64,000 nucleotides of DNA from Desmodesmus armatus (taxonomy: Eukaryota; Chlorophyta; Chlorophyceae; Sphaeropleales; Scenedesmaceae): NCBI GenBank assembly GCA_007449985.2, contig VIIQ02000625.1, forward strand, positions 248,001-312,000. The letters are read 5' to 3'. Made by a program: the position numbers and the translations under genes. The notes under the pieces are model-generated. The model was not told the DNA's origin, did no database searches, and saw nothing but the letters and a program-made list of their open reading frames with translations. This document shows, one piece after another, positions 1 to 11,758 of this stretch. Positions within the stretch are counted from its first letter, which is position 1. Each line of letters opens with the position of its first letter.

Positions 1-807
1 ACCCTGACATGCAAGCACCACCAGCCACCCAGACTACCTCTCTCTGCTCACCCTCATTCACACCTGCCGTGCACAGGATGCCACCCTCTGCCTCACAGCA
101 GCGGCTGGACAACGCAGTCTGATCACACTCACTCTTTGTCTGAACATGCCTTGCATGGGTGCATGGTTTCACAACCAGCCCCTTTTCAAACCAGGATAGC
201 CACAGACACCTGCCAACAGCATCATCAACACACCATCACCAACGTGCAGAACACCCACCAATAACACCGCTGGCAACCCTGCAGGGCTTGTCTACACACA
301 CATACATCCTGCATCATACATCCAGCTGCAGCAGCTGCTGCTGCTGATCATACCCCCACATCAGCTTGGGATGCGAAAGCAAAGCATGCCCTTCATGCAG
401 CTGATGTACACAACAGTTGACTGCTGCATGTAGCCAGCACACGCCCAGCACTGTGTCCATGCGCACTGTAGGCTACAGCACATAACTCTCACTCCTTGCG
501 TCTGCTGCACCGACTGTTGCAGCAAGCAAAAGCCGCATGTGCCTGGGTGCAGTACTGCAGAACAATATGCAACCCGTAGTGCAAAAATGCTTCATGCATG
601 CCACACGACACCAACAGCAAGCAAACGGTGCCGCTGTCACAACGGCACTGTCACCTGCGGAACACTGCGCCCCACGCGCTCTATGCAACAGCCTGCCACA
701 GGCTGCAGAGCTGCTGCCGCAGCAGCACTGGCAGGCTCCGCTAACACTCACCCATACGTCCCACCCCAGGACTGGTACAGGAGAGAGGGCAGGCGCCCTC
801 CACACCC
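1..807. other. Left-edge non-coding stretch
   Basis: No convincing coding exon was found. The open frames here are short, Cys/His/Pro/Thr-rich and overlap on both strands, which is typical of CAG/CAC-rich non-coding DNA. The right part, next to the stop at 808-810, is probably the 3' UTR of the minus-strand TMEM53-like gene. Confidence 0.5.
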
Positions 808-2224
808 TCACACCCCTTCCGGCTGCTTGCCTGCATGGAGCGCCCAGCTGCTGAGCACCTGCTGCGCAAACAGCTCCAACTGCCGCCTGTACTCCTCAGG
901 GTACTTCCTGTAGTGGTCTACATGCGCAGAGTCCTGCCACTTGTACGCGTATGTAGGCGCGCCCCGCTTCCGCTGCTGCTCCATGAAGCCCTCCACGACA
1001 TGCGGCTGCACCAGCACATCCGCGTCCGAGTACAGAAACAGCTTGGGGCACACCGGCGCCTGCTGCATCCACGCCTTGTCCATACCCACCAGCGCGTCCT
1101 TCACATATGGCAGCCGCAGGTAGCCGTCCACGATGGCTGCTGCCGGCCGCACCAGCCATGGCAGCTCCTGCTCGATGCCCTCTGCAGGACGCCCCAGCGC
1201 GGCCGCGACTAGCGCCCTGCTGCTGACGTCTGCGGTCACCATCGCAGGGCTGCTGTCGAGGATGATGCCTGCGATCCGCGCCCGGACTGCATCAGCCTCC
1301 GCGCTCTTGAGCTCCGCCAGTAGCTGGAAGACCCAGCCCATGAAGATGAAGCCGCCGCCGGAGAAGAGGTGGATGAGGATGGGGGCCTTTGGGTGCTGCT
1401 GCGCCTTCTGCAGGAGCTTGTGGGTGAAGTTTGCTGCTAGGAGCTGGCCCTGGATGGGGAACATGATGCTGGTCATGGGCGGCCGCGCTGCTAGGATGCG
1501 GGTGTAGCCAAGGGAGTGCCACAGCTGCTTGTACCTGCAGGGCGAACAACAGGCACGGCAGGCAAGGCAGCAGGCCAGGAAGCAGGTTTGTTCAGTGGTT
1601 GAAAATTCGTGAGTGACTGTGGGGGCAAGGTGCTGGACGAGGGCCAAACATCAGGTCAATGCAGCCTGCAAGGCCTGTGGCTATGCTGGACACGAAGAAG
1701 AGGAACAGGACACCGCTCCTTGCACTCCCAGGTGCAGGCTGGGGGCGCGGGGGATCTACTTACTTGGCAAATGGGCCTTGTTTGGCACCCAGCCAGCTGC
1801 ATGCGACGACAATCGGCTCCTCGATTGTCTGCACCCCTCCAGCAGACTGGACTGAGTATAGCCTGCCAGTCAGCTGCCTGCTGCGCAGCGTGCGCAGCTG
1901 CGGTAAGTGAGGGCCCCGCTGCATCATCCGACTGGGCGGCACCATCTGCATTGGGGCGACCTGCGGGTGGTGCTGCTGCTGGTGCTGATGTTCTTGCATG
2001 GACGAACCTGACTGTGACAGATGATAGGACGCCAGCTGTTGCAGGTAGATGCCGCTGCAGGAGCTGCTATCAGCTGGCGACGCTGCAGATGCTCCTGCAG
2101 GCTGTTGCATTGAAGTTATGAAGGGGGACTGCATGCTGCAGGCTCGCTGCAGGCCGTTGCATGTGAAGCTGTCTGCAAGCATGGCGAGAGACTTCTGCGA
2201 AGCCTGCACGACCATGCGGTCCAT
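808..2224 (-). CDS. TMEM53/DUF829-like alpha/beta-hydrolase, 2 exons
   Basis: Two exons, 2224-1764 and 1534-808, join across a 229-bp GT-AG intron to give 395 residues. The join restores the family block ...GPFAK-YKQLWHSLGYTRIL. DUF829/TMEM53 proteins have an alpha/beta-hydrolase fold and are usually associated with ER or nuclear membranes; their substrate is unknown. Visible landmarks are the strand PIVVACSWLGAK, a Gly-rich elbow HLFSGGGF holding the candidate nucleophile Ser, an acidic residue in YSDADVLVQPH, and a late His in WQDSAHVDHYRKYP. The first 130 or so residues are Gln/His/Ser-rich and not conserved, so the ATG at 2224 is the upstream-most plausible start but not proven. The gene is divergent from the TMCO4-like gene. 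Another member of the broad alpha/beta-hydrolase superfamily is the only serious alternative. Confidence 0.85.
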
Positions 2225-3001
2225 GCGCCTCTGCCGCGGTAGGGAAGCCCCAACTGCAGCAGGCGCCCAACTGTGCAGTGATACCTGCAGATGTCATCAG
2301 CAAGGGCTCGGTCACGAACGTGCCAGGCTGGCACTGAGCTCAGTGGGTGCAGCATCATGCTTTCAACCTGCTCTCAGGTGCCTGACACACGACACTTAGC
2401 CCCTTGCCCCCAAAGCAGCATAGGCACTGCTGTACTCACTCTGCTGAGTACGTAGGGCTTGGGAGGCGCCAGCTGTGCAACGTTGACCACCGAGTGCTCA
2501 ATACTGCCGTTGTTCTGTAGAATGCAGGCTGCAGAGGGAGAAGAACAACGACGGAATGGGCCAGCCGAGACCAAACGTGCAGGAGCGCAGGGAGCAGCAC
2601 CCAGCAAAAGATATCAATTTTGTGGCTGAACACGACATCGTGATGGGGGCGCACCCTCGTTCCCAGTGTTGTGACCTTGACGGGTTCACCGTTCCAGGTA
2701 TGTTGATGGCATAAATCACATCTACTCCTCCACCACAACGCAAAGATCACACACACCAGGGCTGTGACGCTGTGCCACAGCCTGGCAGCGTTCAAGTTGA
2801 TCCCGTCCAGTGTTTGGGCTGTTTTTCCATAGGCAACGACTGCTTGAATAGGAGAGGATCCAAGGGCCACTGATATGCAGCTATGTGTCAGTCCCCCACG
2901 CTGGTCCTCTGATCTGCAGCCCAACAGCTGGTGAAGGTGGTTTGCATGCACTGCCTGTAGACTGTATCCAGCGTGGGATCACAGCACTTGGTTGACTGCC
3001 C
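2225..3001. promoter_or_regulatory. Shared upstream region of a divergent gene pair
   Basis: This 777-bp gap lies between the start codons of the TMEM53-like (-) and TMCO4-like (+) genes. It must hold both 5' UTRs and promoters, possibly with a non-coding first exon. No TATA box or other defined element could be assigned with confidence, and the open frames on either strand have no family resemblance. Confidence 0.35.
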
Positions 3002-6000
3002 ATGGACCTCAACGATGCTGAACGCTATGCCGTGGCAGCTCTGTTCACGCTGGCCCTGCACAGCACACACGTGAGTGCTTTCAGTTGCACAGCACAGCAC
3101 CAGCAAATGCATTCTGGGTGTCGAGATGACGCCCCTGCTGATGCTCGTTAGCATGCCTGGGTCAACAGTAGTGACACAAACAGTTGCCTGCAGACGCACA
3201 TGGCGCCACAGCGCTGCCGCTGCGAGAACACCCTGCTGATACGCATGGCCGCTGCCCAGCTGCTGTGCATGGCTCCGCTCAGCAACTGGCACGGCACATG
3301 CTCACCCTGATTGTGTGCCCTACTGTGTTCACCCCTGCAGGTGGAGTCAGGGGTCGACAAGAATGGCAATTCCCTCTCTGAGAGCGACATCGCCTGGGGC
3401 TGCCCTTCAGAGGAGCTGTTTGATGAGCAGCTGCTGTCTCAAGTGCCACTGAAGCTTCCATCTGAGCTGCTGGAAGTGTTCTGGGGCTTTGACTGCATGG
3501 CACCTGCAGGACTGGCACCACGGCTGTATGCCTGGCTCAAGGTGAGGCAGGCCGGCAGCCCAGCACACCGTCACATGCGTCCTGCGGCTATTGCTGCTAT
3601 GAGCATCAGCAGGTGTGCGAAGCACCAAGGCGCATACCACATACTGTGTGGAAAGAAGCGCGTCCCAGTGTTGCAGCTTAGGCCTGTTTTTTGGTTGCAG
3701 TCAACTGCTGTGCTGGGGCATGTCGAGCTGACCACTGAAGCACAGCAGCGGAACTTAAAACACTTTACCGTCCCCTTGGCCTGCAGGTCCCTCGCAAGGC
3801 CTGGCCAGGACTGCTGAGGATGCCGGACCTTGCTGGCTGTGCTGGCTCACCAGAGGCTGTGGAGGCCTTTGTCACTCTCGTGCGCAGGTGAGCTGCATGC
3901 TATCCTGCAGCAAACCTTTAAGGCTTGTTAGGCTGTGGGTGCGGGTGTTGGCGAGGGCTTGTTTGTGAGTTCTTGGGCTGCCATCTGCTGCCTCATCCTG
4001 CTACCTGACTGGTATAAATCTGAGAGACCAGCGTGCAGTCTGCAGGGCAGAAGTGCGTCTTGCCTGTACTTGTTGAGATGCCTTTACTGACTGCCGTGCT
4101 TCCAGTGTAGAAAACACATTGAATATGCAGGCAGCAGTGAAGATAAGCTGGTACCGTCTGTAAATATGCTGTACTGGCAGGTACTCTGCTTTCCTGGACC
4201 CAGAGCTCGACTTCACAACTGGCCAGGCCAGCAGGCTGCAGCAGCACTTCTCCATGCCAGCAGCAGTGGCTGAGGGTGAGGGTGAGCTGGAGGACCAAGC
4301 CAAGCAGCAAGAGCTTCAGCAAGACTCAGACACCACCCCAGCTGCCGATACCAGCAGCTGCCACACACCAGTGGACAGCAGCACCAGCGGATCTCATGGC
4401 CCAGCCGCTGCTGGCAGCGGCAAGGGCAGCATGGAGGGTGTGGCTGGCATGCCGGCTGCAGAAGCTGTTGCTGTTGCAGCAGCGTCGCTGACAGCTGCAG
4501 CAATTGCGGCTGAGGTTGACACAGCTGAGCCCTTGCACCTGGCGGCAGCTTCTCCCACAGCGCCATCGCAACTGGCAGCTGCAGCTGGGTCGGCTGCGCA
4601 CGCCACCAGCAGCCCCCAGCCCGCAGCAGCAGCAGGGGCAGGAGCAGCGGCAGCACCAGCAGCAGAGCAGGAGGGCAGTTCGGCCCCAGCACGGCAATCA
4701 GCTGCTGTGGCCTGTTTATCCTTTGATGCCCTGCATGAGGCGGTGGATCAACTGCCAAAGGAGGCTGATGAGGGCACAGTAGTGCCCGCAGCCACCTTCA
4801 CCCCTGCGGACCACTACAAACACACTACCAGCCACAAAGCTGTGCTGGCCCTGTACGAGCTGATTGGTGGCTGCTTGGCCAGCAACACAGAGCAGGACAT
4901 GGAGCCACTGTTTGCCATGGCAGCGCAGGAGGCCGAGTCTGCGGCCTTTGCAGCAGCTGCAGCCAAGGGGAACAAGAAAGCCCTGCAGCAGCTTATGCAG
5001 CAGCAGCAGCAGAGTGCTTCAAGCAGCTCAGCACAAGCGCAGCCACAGCAGCAGCCGCAAGCAGTGGCTGATGCAGGGCCGACAGGCGACGTACGGCCAG
5101 CTGCGGCGTGGTTTCCGGCGTCTGATGGTGGAGCTGACAGCAGCACTGCAGCGGACAGCAAGGCAGCAGCTGTTGGCGCTGCGACAGGCAAGCCGCAGCA
5201 GCAGGAGCCCAAGCAGCTCGAATCCAAGCAGCAGCAGGAGCTCAAACAGCAGCAGCAGGCTCTGCAGGTGCAGGGGCTTGCGGCACTGCAGTGGTATGAT
5301 GCGCGCGCCAGGGTGGCGGTCAAGCGGGTGGCACACTGGCTGCGTGTGCCTTGGCCGCAGGTAGGCCGCCTCTTTGCATTAGGATGGGGCTAGTCCGGTC
5401 GACCATCTGAGAAAGCTCATTGTGTACCTATTTTGGCTAAATTGTGTTGCAGCGCAGCCGCTTGCACCACCTGATACCGGGGGAGAACGATTGCAACATC
5501 GAAGAACTGCTGCTCAAGACAGGCATCGCTCTCTGGGGTAGGGCCGAGCAAAAGCACTCGAAGAGATGCCACCTGTTGTGCAGATCTTCTCTTCCATCCT
5601 CGCGTTTTGATGCCTTCACTGCTCTGCAGGTGCGTGCCTTTGAGCAGATGTGGTCAGCACAGGCCCTCACCCTCGATGCAGCCTCAGCGCAGCCCAAATA
5701 CGACAGCAGCAGCAGGGCCATGCAGTACCTCAAAGTGGGCGCAGCAGCTGTGGGAGGCGGCGCACTGCTGGCAGTGACGGGCGGCCTGGCAGCACCTGCA
5801 ATTGCTGCGGGGCTCGGGGCTGCTGTAACCTTGGCGCATGGTGAGTACTGGTGATTTTGTAGTTGCGCAGGGGGCTAGGCTTGGTGTTGGTTTGGGCTGG
5901 AGGAATGGCCGCTGTCTGCTTTGGCAGCCGAGCGCTGCAGGTCGCTGGCATGTTTTCACTGAATGCAGCATTTGGGGCATGGCGGTGGGCAAGTATGACA

Positions 6001-9000
6001 GCAGCTGTGGGAGACGGTGCGCTGCTGGCAGTGACGCGCGGCCTGGCAGCACCTGCCATTGCTGCAGGGCTAGGGGCTGCTGAAACCTTGGCACATGGTA
6101 CTGATGATGCATCAGTTGCGCAGGGTGCCAGGATTGATGTTGGTTTGGGCAGGATGGAATGGTCGCTGTCTGCTTTGGCAGCGGAGTGCTGCAGGCTGCT
6201 GAAATACTTCCCACTAGACGCACTTGTGGTTGGGGCATGGCGGTGGGAACGGGCGCATGCAGGCATACTTTGCAAGGGTCCAGCTTGACAGCCCCATTGT
6301 GGGGACTTCAAACAGTGGCACGTGCCATGCTCACCTCCGGTGAAGCCGATGCAGCTGCAATAGCATGCGGTCAAGGCAAAGCATGGCTGCAGCAGCAGTC
6401 TGTACATCAGAGCATGCAGCTGTGCAGTTGCAGTCTTGTCTGTCATCACTCAACATGTCGCTGCTGCACTGCGCTGTGCTGTGCTGCCGTATGCTGACCG
6501 CAGGCGGGGCTGCAGTTGCAGCTGCTGTCAGTGGCTTCGCTGGCAGCACTGCAGGCACCGCAGCAGTGACGGGGCTGTTTGGGGCTTGGGGTGCGAGTGT
6601 GAGTGGGGGCTCAGCTGGGCGGCTGTATGGAGAGGTTACTGAGTTTGGCTTCTGGGACCTGTCCCAGAGCATCTATGTGGACGGTAAGGGGCCTGAGCAG
6701 CCTAAGGATGAAGCAGGAGAAGCAGGGGAGGCCAAAGCAGGAGCAGAAGCAGACAAGGGAGCTGCCACAACGGAGCCGAAACAGCAGCAGCAGACAAGGG
6801 AGCAGAGCAAGCAGCAGGAGCGTCCTGTAACGTCAGCATCGGCGTCAGGAGTAGCAGGAGCAAGCAGCAGCCAGCAGCAACAGGCGCAGCCGCCTGGCCC
6901 TGCTGCTGCTCCCAGCTTCTTACATCGGCTGTTCAGCCCAGCCCCGCAGGCGAAAGCAGCAGCAGCACAAGCGCCGGCAGCACCAGCAACTGCTGCCGCG
7001 CCACCATCGCCCCCACCGCCAGCAGCAGCAGCAGGGGCGCAATCTCCACAGCCCGCTGGCACCCCAGCCAGCAGCAAGGGCAGCAGCCCCGTCAAGCAGA
7101 CTGCAGGGCAGCTGCCGTCACCAAGCAACACACAGCAGCAGCAGCAGCAGCAGCAGCAGGAGGGGCTGTCACGCAGGAGTCCTGGGCTGCATCTGTTTGG
7201 TTGGGGCAGCAAGTCAGCAGATGAGGATGACGAGCCTGCTCCCAAGGTGGGTTTGGCACGGGGGCATGGTGGGCGTTTGAAGGGGTCCGGGGGTTTGGGA
7301 GCTTCTTTTGTAACCCGGGCAAGGATAGTTCAAGAAGAGTGGGCAAAGAGTGCATTTATTCAAGTTGTTCTTTCTGTCTTGTCTTACTATTGCCGTGTGC
7401 TTGTTGTGCATGGAGGCCAGAGTCATGCGGAGCCCTGTGCTGCTCCTGATGATGAGCTGGCAGCAGGGTCAGTCCTCACAGGAGCCTCCCCCCCTCTGCT
7501 GACATTTGTGGCATGCGCAGCATGTGCAGCCTCTCATTGCTCAGCACCTGCAACAGCCTCCTTTGCCCTGCTGCGTTTTGCTGCTGCCCCTCTGCTGCCC
7601 TCCTGTCACTGCTGCTGCCGTTGCTGCTGCCGCCGCCGCCGCTGCTGCCGTTGTTGCTGCTGCTGCAGGTGCGCTCCAAGGCCATCCACCTGCGCAACAG
7701 TGCCTTCAACACAGACAGCGACGAAGATGCAGAGGAGTTCTACGAGGAGTACCTAGGACCGCATGGCCCCTCTTCGGGCCTAGGTCACACACCCAGGGCG
7801 CTGGGCCAGCAGGGTGTCGCAGCACAGACCCCCAGGGACCAAGGACCACAGCAGTCCCCCAGGGAGGGGCCCCTTGCCCCTGGCCACTCAGCAGGGCAGC
7901 AGGGCAGTACAACACCACGGCAGCAGCAACAGCAGCAGCTGGGCGCTGCTTCGCCGCAACAGCACCAGCCAGGTACTGTGCAGCAACCTGTTGGCTCACA
8001 AGAGACGAAGCAGCAAGAGGTGCAGCACGATAAGGCGCCAGCGCAGCCAGATGCGCAGCAGCAGACACAGCAGCAGCAGACACAGCAGGAATTGGCAGCA
8101 ATTGAGGTACAGGATGACCCCTTGAGTACTACTGCAGCAGCAGATAGTACTACTGCAGCAGCATATGACTCCCCAACACAGCAGCAACAGCAGCAGCATC
8201 CAGCCATTCCAGACAGGGAAGCAGATGCAGCCGTGCAGTTGCCAGGCGGGCAGCCCCGGCAGCAGCAAAGTCAGCAGGAAGCAGCATCAGGCCAACCAGC
8301 CATAGGTGCAGCCAAGCAGGCACCACCAAAGCAGCAGCAGCAGCTGAAAGATGAAGAAGAAAGCCCTGACTTGGAGGTTGCAGCAGCTGCAGCGGCTGCT
8401 GCAGCAGCTGGCACTGCTGCATCTGCAGGTGCAGCAGCAGACAAGGCCGCTGCTGCAGCAGCCGCCGGCAGCGGCAGCAGTGCAGCGGCGGCTGGCAGCA
8501 GTGGTGTGCTGTCTAACCTGTTCAGCCGCAAGGCAGCTCCGCCCCCCGTATACGTGCCGCTGCTGCCAACGCCTGTCAACCCCAAGCACAAGGTGAATGT
8601 TATACAGTGCCGTAGAGTACAGTACATTGCAGTACAGTGTGTCACAGTGCAGTACAGTGGAGTGGAGTGCAGTCAGTGCAGTACAGTACAGTACAGTACA
8701 ATGCTTGTTGACAACAGGATACAGGTGGGGATGGTGCTTTGGTGAGGCGCGCAGCGCTCGATGGGGCGAGGGCCATTCACATGCATCAATACTGCTGTCC
8801 TCACACGCACTTGTTTGCCTGTCTGTTGCCAGGATGAGATGCGCATGGCCCTGACCATCGCCATCAACGGCTGCTGCATTGAGAGCATGGAGGACTTTGT
8901 GAAGCCTTGGGAGGCCCTGCCTAGTGGGGACTGCGACAGGTGGGTGGTGGTGGTGCTACTGGTGGTGACGCAAGCAGAAGCACATATGTGTACAGCATGC

Positions 9001-11758
9001 AGCTGAGTCACAGAGTGGTTCAGCTTGGCAGGGTGTTGCACAGGGGTCATGGAGGTGCTGGCAATCAGCCAAAACTGCAGCTGGTGCTGAGTGTTGCAAG
9101 CGCCTCTGACACGGCGCAACCGCTCCTGCTCCTGCTGTTGCTGTTCCTGCGGTTGCTGTTCCTGCTGGTGCTGTCGCTGCTGGTGCTGCTCCTGCTGCTG
9201 CTGTCCCTGCTGTTGCTGTTGGTCCTGCTGCAGGTTTGCGCTGGTGTGGGAGTCGGCCTGTCTGAGGGAGCTGGGTGGGGCGCTGACCTCCTTCCTGGCC
9301 CAGCAGGCCCTCACACAGGTGGCACAGAAGTCCATCCAGGCATTCCTGTACACAGGTGTGTCCCCACAGCACCCTGACAGACTTGGTGGAGGGAGGGTGT
9401 TGAGCAGGGTCGGGGGTGGCTATGTCATGTTGATTGGCCTAGCAGGCCCTCACCCAGGTGCACAGAAATCCATCCAGGCATTCCTGTACACAGGTGCGCC
9501 CCCACGGGTGGCTGTGCCGAACATCGCAAGGACTTGTCATGAGGCTCGCTGGCTAGTGCTGACAGTTGCTCTTCAGTTCGGACTCTGCGGCTGCTGCAAC
9601 TGTTGGCTGCTCTCAGGCACACCCCTTACACTTTTGGAGCTTAGTGGCATGCTGTATCACAATACGGTAGCGCATCTGGGTGATAATCATCAACATGGCG
9701 CGTCATGATTACTTCCTTTCTTTCTTCTGCTGGTGCTGCAACAACTGTTGTGATGCGTGTGTTGCTGTTGTGCAGGCCTGGTGGGTGCGCTGGCACTGCC
9801 CATGACCCTCACTACTGCTATGAAGGTGGCATTTGGCAGCAAGTGGCTGGTGGCACTGCGGCGTGCCCAGGCCGCTGGCAAGATGCTGGCGATGCAGCTG
9901 GCGCAGGTATGTCCCTGACGACTGAAGTGTTTGGTTCACTGGCTGACTCAGCAGAAGTGGGTCTGTGGGTGTCTGTTACAAGTGGAAGTGTCCGGTTCAG
10001 CGGTCCAGCCAGAGTGGATCTGTGGGAAGACTGGTATGGGGTGTTGACGCCTGACCTTCGCCATGTCACAGTGACAGGCTGACTGAAGCTGGTGGAAAGG
10101 AGCCAGGACGGTTGTTCGGCACTGTGAAGTACTGCAGAGTGCCGCAAGGGTTGCAAGAAACCGTTAGGGCCACAGACAGATTGCCGCCCTTACCTGCCCC
10201 ATGCAAGCAGTATATGTGTGCACTCTATGAACCATCTGCCAGCAGCAACAGAGCCGCTTTCAGGTCTGCCACGCATGCACTCATGGAACACTTGCAACCC
10301 AACGCCTGTAAATCGGAAATTGTTATTGTCTGCTCAGTTTCATGGCGCCGCTCGTGCTGCTTGCCACACCCTCATCTCATCAGGGCGTGGCAAGCAGCAC
10401 AAGCGGCGTCGTGGAGCTGAGCAGATGATCACAATTTCAGAATTGACCGCTCCCTTATGTCATCACTCTCTTATGTCATCACTCTTGTGTGTGTGCACTG
10501 CGTGCCATAGGGCTGCCATGGCGGGAGGCCCGTGACGCTGATTGGCTGCTCCATGGGTGCGCGGCTGGTGTTCCACTGCCTGCTGGAGCTGGCGCGGCTG
10601 GGGCTCAGGGGCTGTGTGGAGAACGTCATCCTGCTGGGGGCACCACTGAGCTGCAGGTGCGGGCAGAGGGAGGGAGGGAGGGAGGGAGTATGGAAGGAGG
10701 CAGGGCGTGCGGAAGGAGGGGGCAGGACAGAGGGATGCAGGGCGATTGGAAGAGGGAGGGAAAGGAGCAGGCCGTAGCAGCTGGTCTTATGCAGCTCCTG
10801 AAGTGGTCGATGGGGGATTAGCTGATGTGCTGTTGTGTCAACATGCATGTGTCTGCCAGCGTGCCTTCTCATCTCCACATCAAAGGACTTCAAGAGTGTT
10901 GAGCCTGGCAGCAGTTGAGCCCTGCTGCTGTATCACTGGCAGCACCCATGTCTGCAGTTCCGTGTTCAGTTTGACGGTGCCCTTTTACATGACAGGGGCC
11001 ACCTCATTTCATGCAGCCATTCTCTGGTGGTCCAGACAGAGTGTGGGATTGTTCCTCCTGGACCATGTGTGTGTCACGGCTGCCTCACGTAGTATGCTCA
11101 TCACTATGCTGTTGCCGCTGCTCTGCTGCGACACAGACCGGACCGCTGGTGTGCAGCACGCTCAGTGGTGGCCGGCAGGCTGATCAACGGCTACAGGTGA
11201 GCGTTTGGCTCTGTGCAGTGGACTCAGACAGACACGCAAGAGTACTGTGGCCACCGTGGTGATGTTGCATGATTCCCAAAGGCCTGCACCCACATGAAGC
11301 ACAGCAAAGGCCTGCACCCGCATGAAGCACAGCATCAGGTCTGGTGACCTGGCAGTAGTAATCGTCTGCAAGGCTGACTCCTCTTTCTGCGTTTATGCTG
11401 CCTGTCTGTTGCACAGTGTGAACGACTGGACGCTGGGCTTGCTCTACAGGGTGCACAGCAGCAGCAGCATCTGGCTGCAGGCAGCAGGCATGTACAAGGT
11501 GCGAGCAGATCATGCGGCTGCGCACCAGCCTATGATGAAGTGCAGCTTAGGTGCACCACTGGTTGCCTGCACCCTCCTCAGCTCATGTCACCGCAGTAAG
11601 TCGCCCTCATTTCTGCATTGTGCTGTACTGTTGCCGTGTTGTAGGTGGAGGTGCCTGGTGTAGAGAACATCAACCTGTCGCGCCTGGTGGGCAGCCATGG
11701 GGACTACCTTGGAGTCATGGAGGACATCCTGGAGGCCATGAACATGCACGACACCTGA
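3002..11758 (+). CDS. TMCO4/DUF726-family membrane hydrolase, 14 exons
   Basis: Exons: 3002-3070, 3341-3541, 3787-3887, 4181-5360, 5453-5840, 6504-7246, 7669-8592, 8833-8939, 9234-9355, 9776-9906, 10511-10656, 11137-11196, 11417-11498, 11645-11758. All phases close, giving 1,455 residues; human TMCO4 is about 630. The N-terminal half-domain starts MDLNDAERYAVAALF. The paired Gly/Ala-rich helices (GGGALLAVTGGLAAPAIAAG, then AAVSGFAGSTAGTAAVTG) mark DUF726. The hydrolase part has GRPVTLIGCSMGAR, a GxSxG elbow near residue 1,336, followed by ENVILLGAP, ARSVVAGRLINGY, VNDWTLGLLYR and a C-terminal VEVPGVENINLSRLVGSHGDY. The extra length is Gln/Ala/Pro low complexity in exons 4, 6 and 7. The family is membrane-associated (yeast Mil1, which binds clathrin adaptors, is a member), but enzymatic activity is not established. 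Exon 5 contains an unspliced-looking segment (about 5537-5629) with no in-phase GT donor, so its inner border is uncertain. Confidence 0.9.
5741..6252 (+). repeat. 257-bp tandem duplication across the exon 5 / intron 5 junction
   Basis: The segment 5741-5997 (last 100 bp of exon 5 plus 157 bp of intron) is repeated head-to-tail at 5998-6252 with moderate divergence. Both copies hold the coding stretch for GLAAPAIAAGLGAA, the CATG|GT border and the downstream landmarks CTTTGGCAGC and GGGGCATGGCGGTGGG. In copy 2 the donor has changed from GTGAGT to GTACTG. The copy lies wholly inside the intron. Confidence 0.9.
8598..8705 (+). repeat. AGTACAGTGC-type microsatellite in intron 7 of the TMCO4-like gene
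   Basis: A run of degenerate AGTAC/AGTGC units (GTACAGTACAGTACAGTAC and variants) begins just after the exon 7 donor at 8593. It appears to be simple sequence only. Confidence 0.8.
9296..9505 (+). repeat. Echo of the exon 9 3' end inside intron 9
   Basis: The exon 9 end (9301-9361) recurs at 9440-9500, 139 bp downstream. The copy keeps AGCAGGCCCT, CATCCAGGCATTCCTG and the TACACAG|GTG border. A one-base deletion (GGTGCAC for GGTGGCAC) breaks the reading frame of the copy, so it is not a usable in-frame exon. Confidence 0.85.
10345..10408 (+). repeat. Foldback (inverted repeat) in intron 10 of the TMCO4-like gene
   Basis: The arm 10345-10372 (GCGCCGCTCGTGCTGCTTGC and following bases) is followed after a 9-base loop by its near-perfect reverse complement at 10382-10408 (about 25 of 27 pairs). 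It could form an intronic hairpin; a MITE remnant or small-RNA precursor are both possible. Confidence 0.75.
11278..11333 (+). repeat. 28-bp tandem duplicate in intron 12
   Basis: Two copies of AAAGGCCTGCACCC(A/G)CATGAAGCACAGC lie back to back and differ at one base. Confidence 0.85.

Noticed and set aside
2436..2951. 171-residue minus-strand frame upstream of the TMCO4-like gene
   Set aside because: No family resemblance, and it lies in the divergent promoter gap; it does not splice in frame to the TMEM53-like exons.
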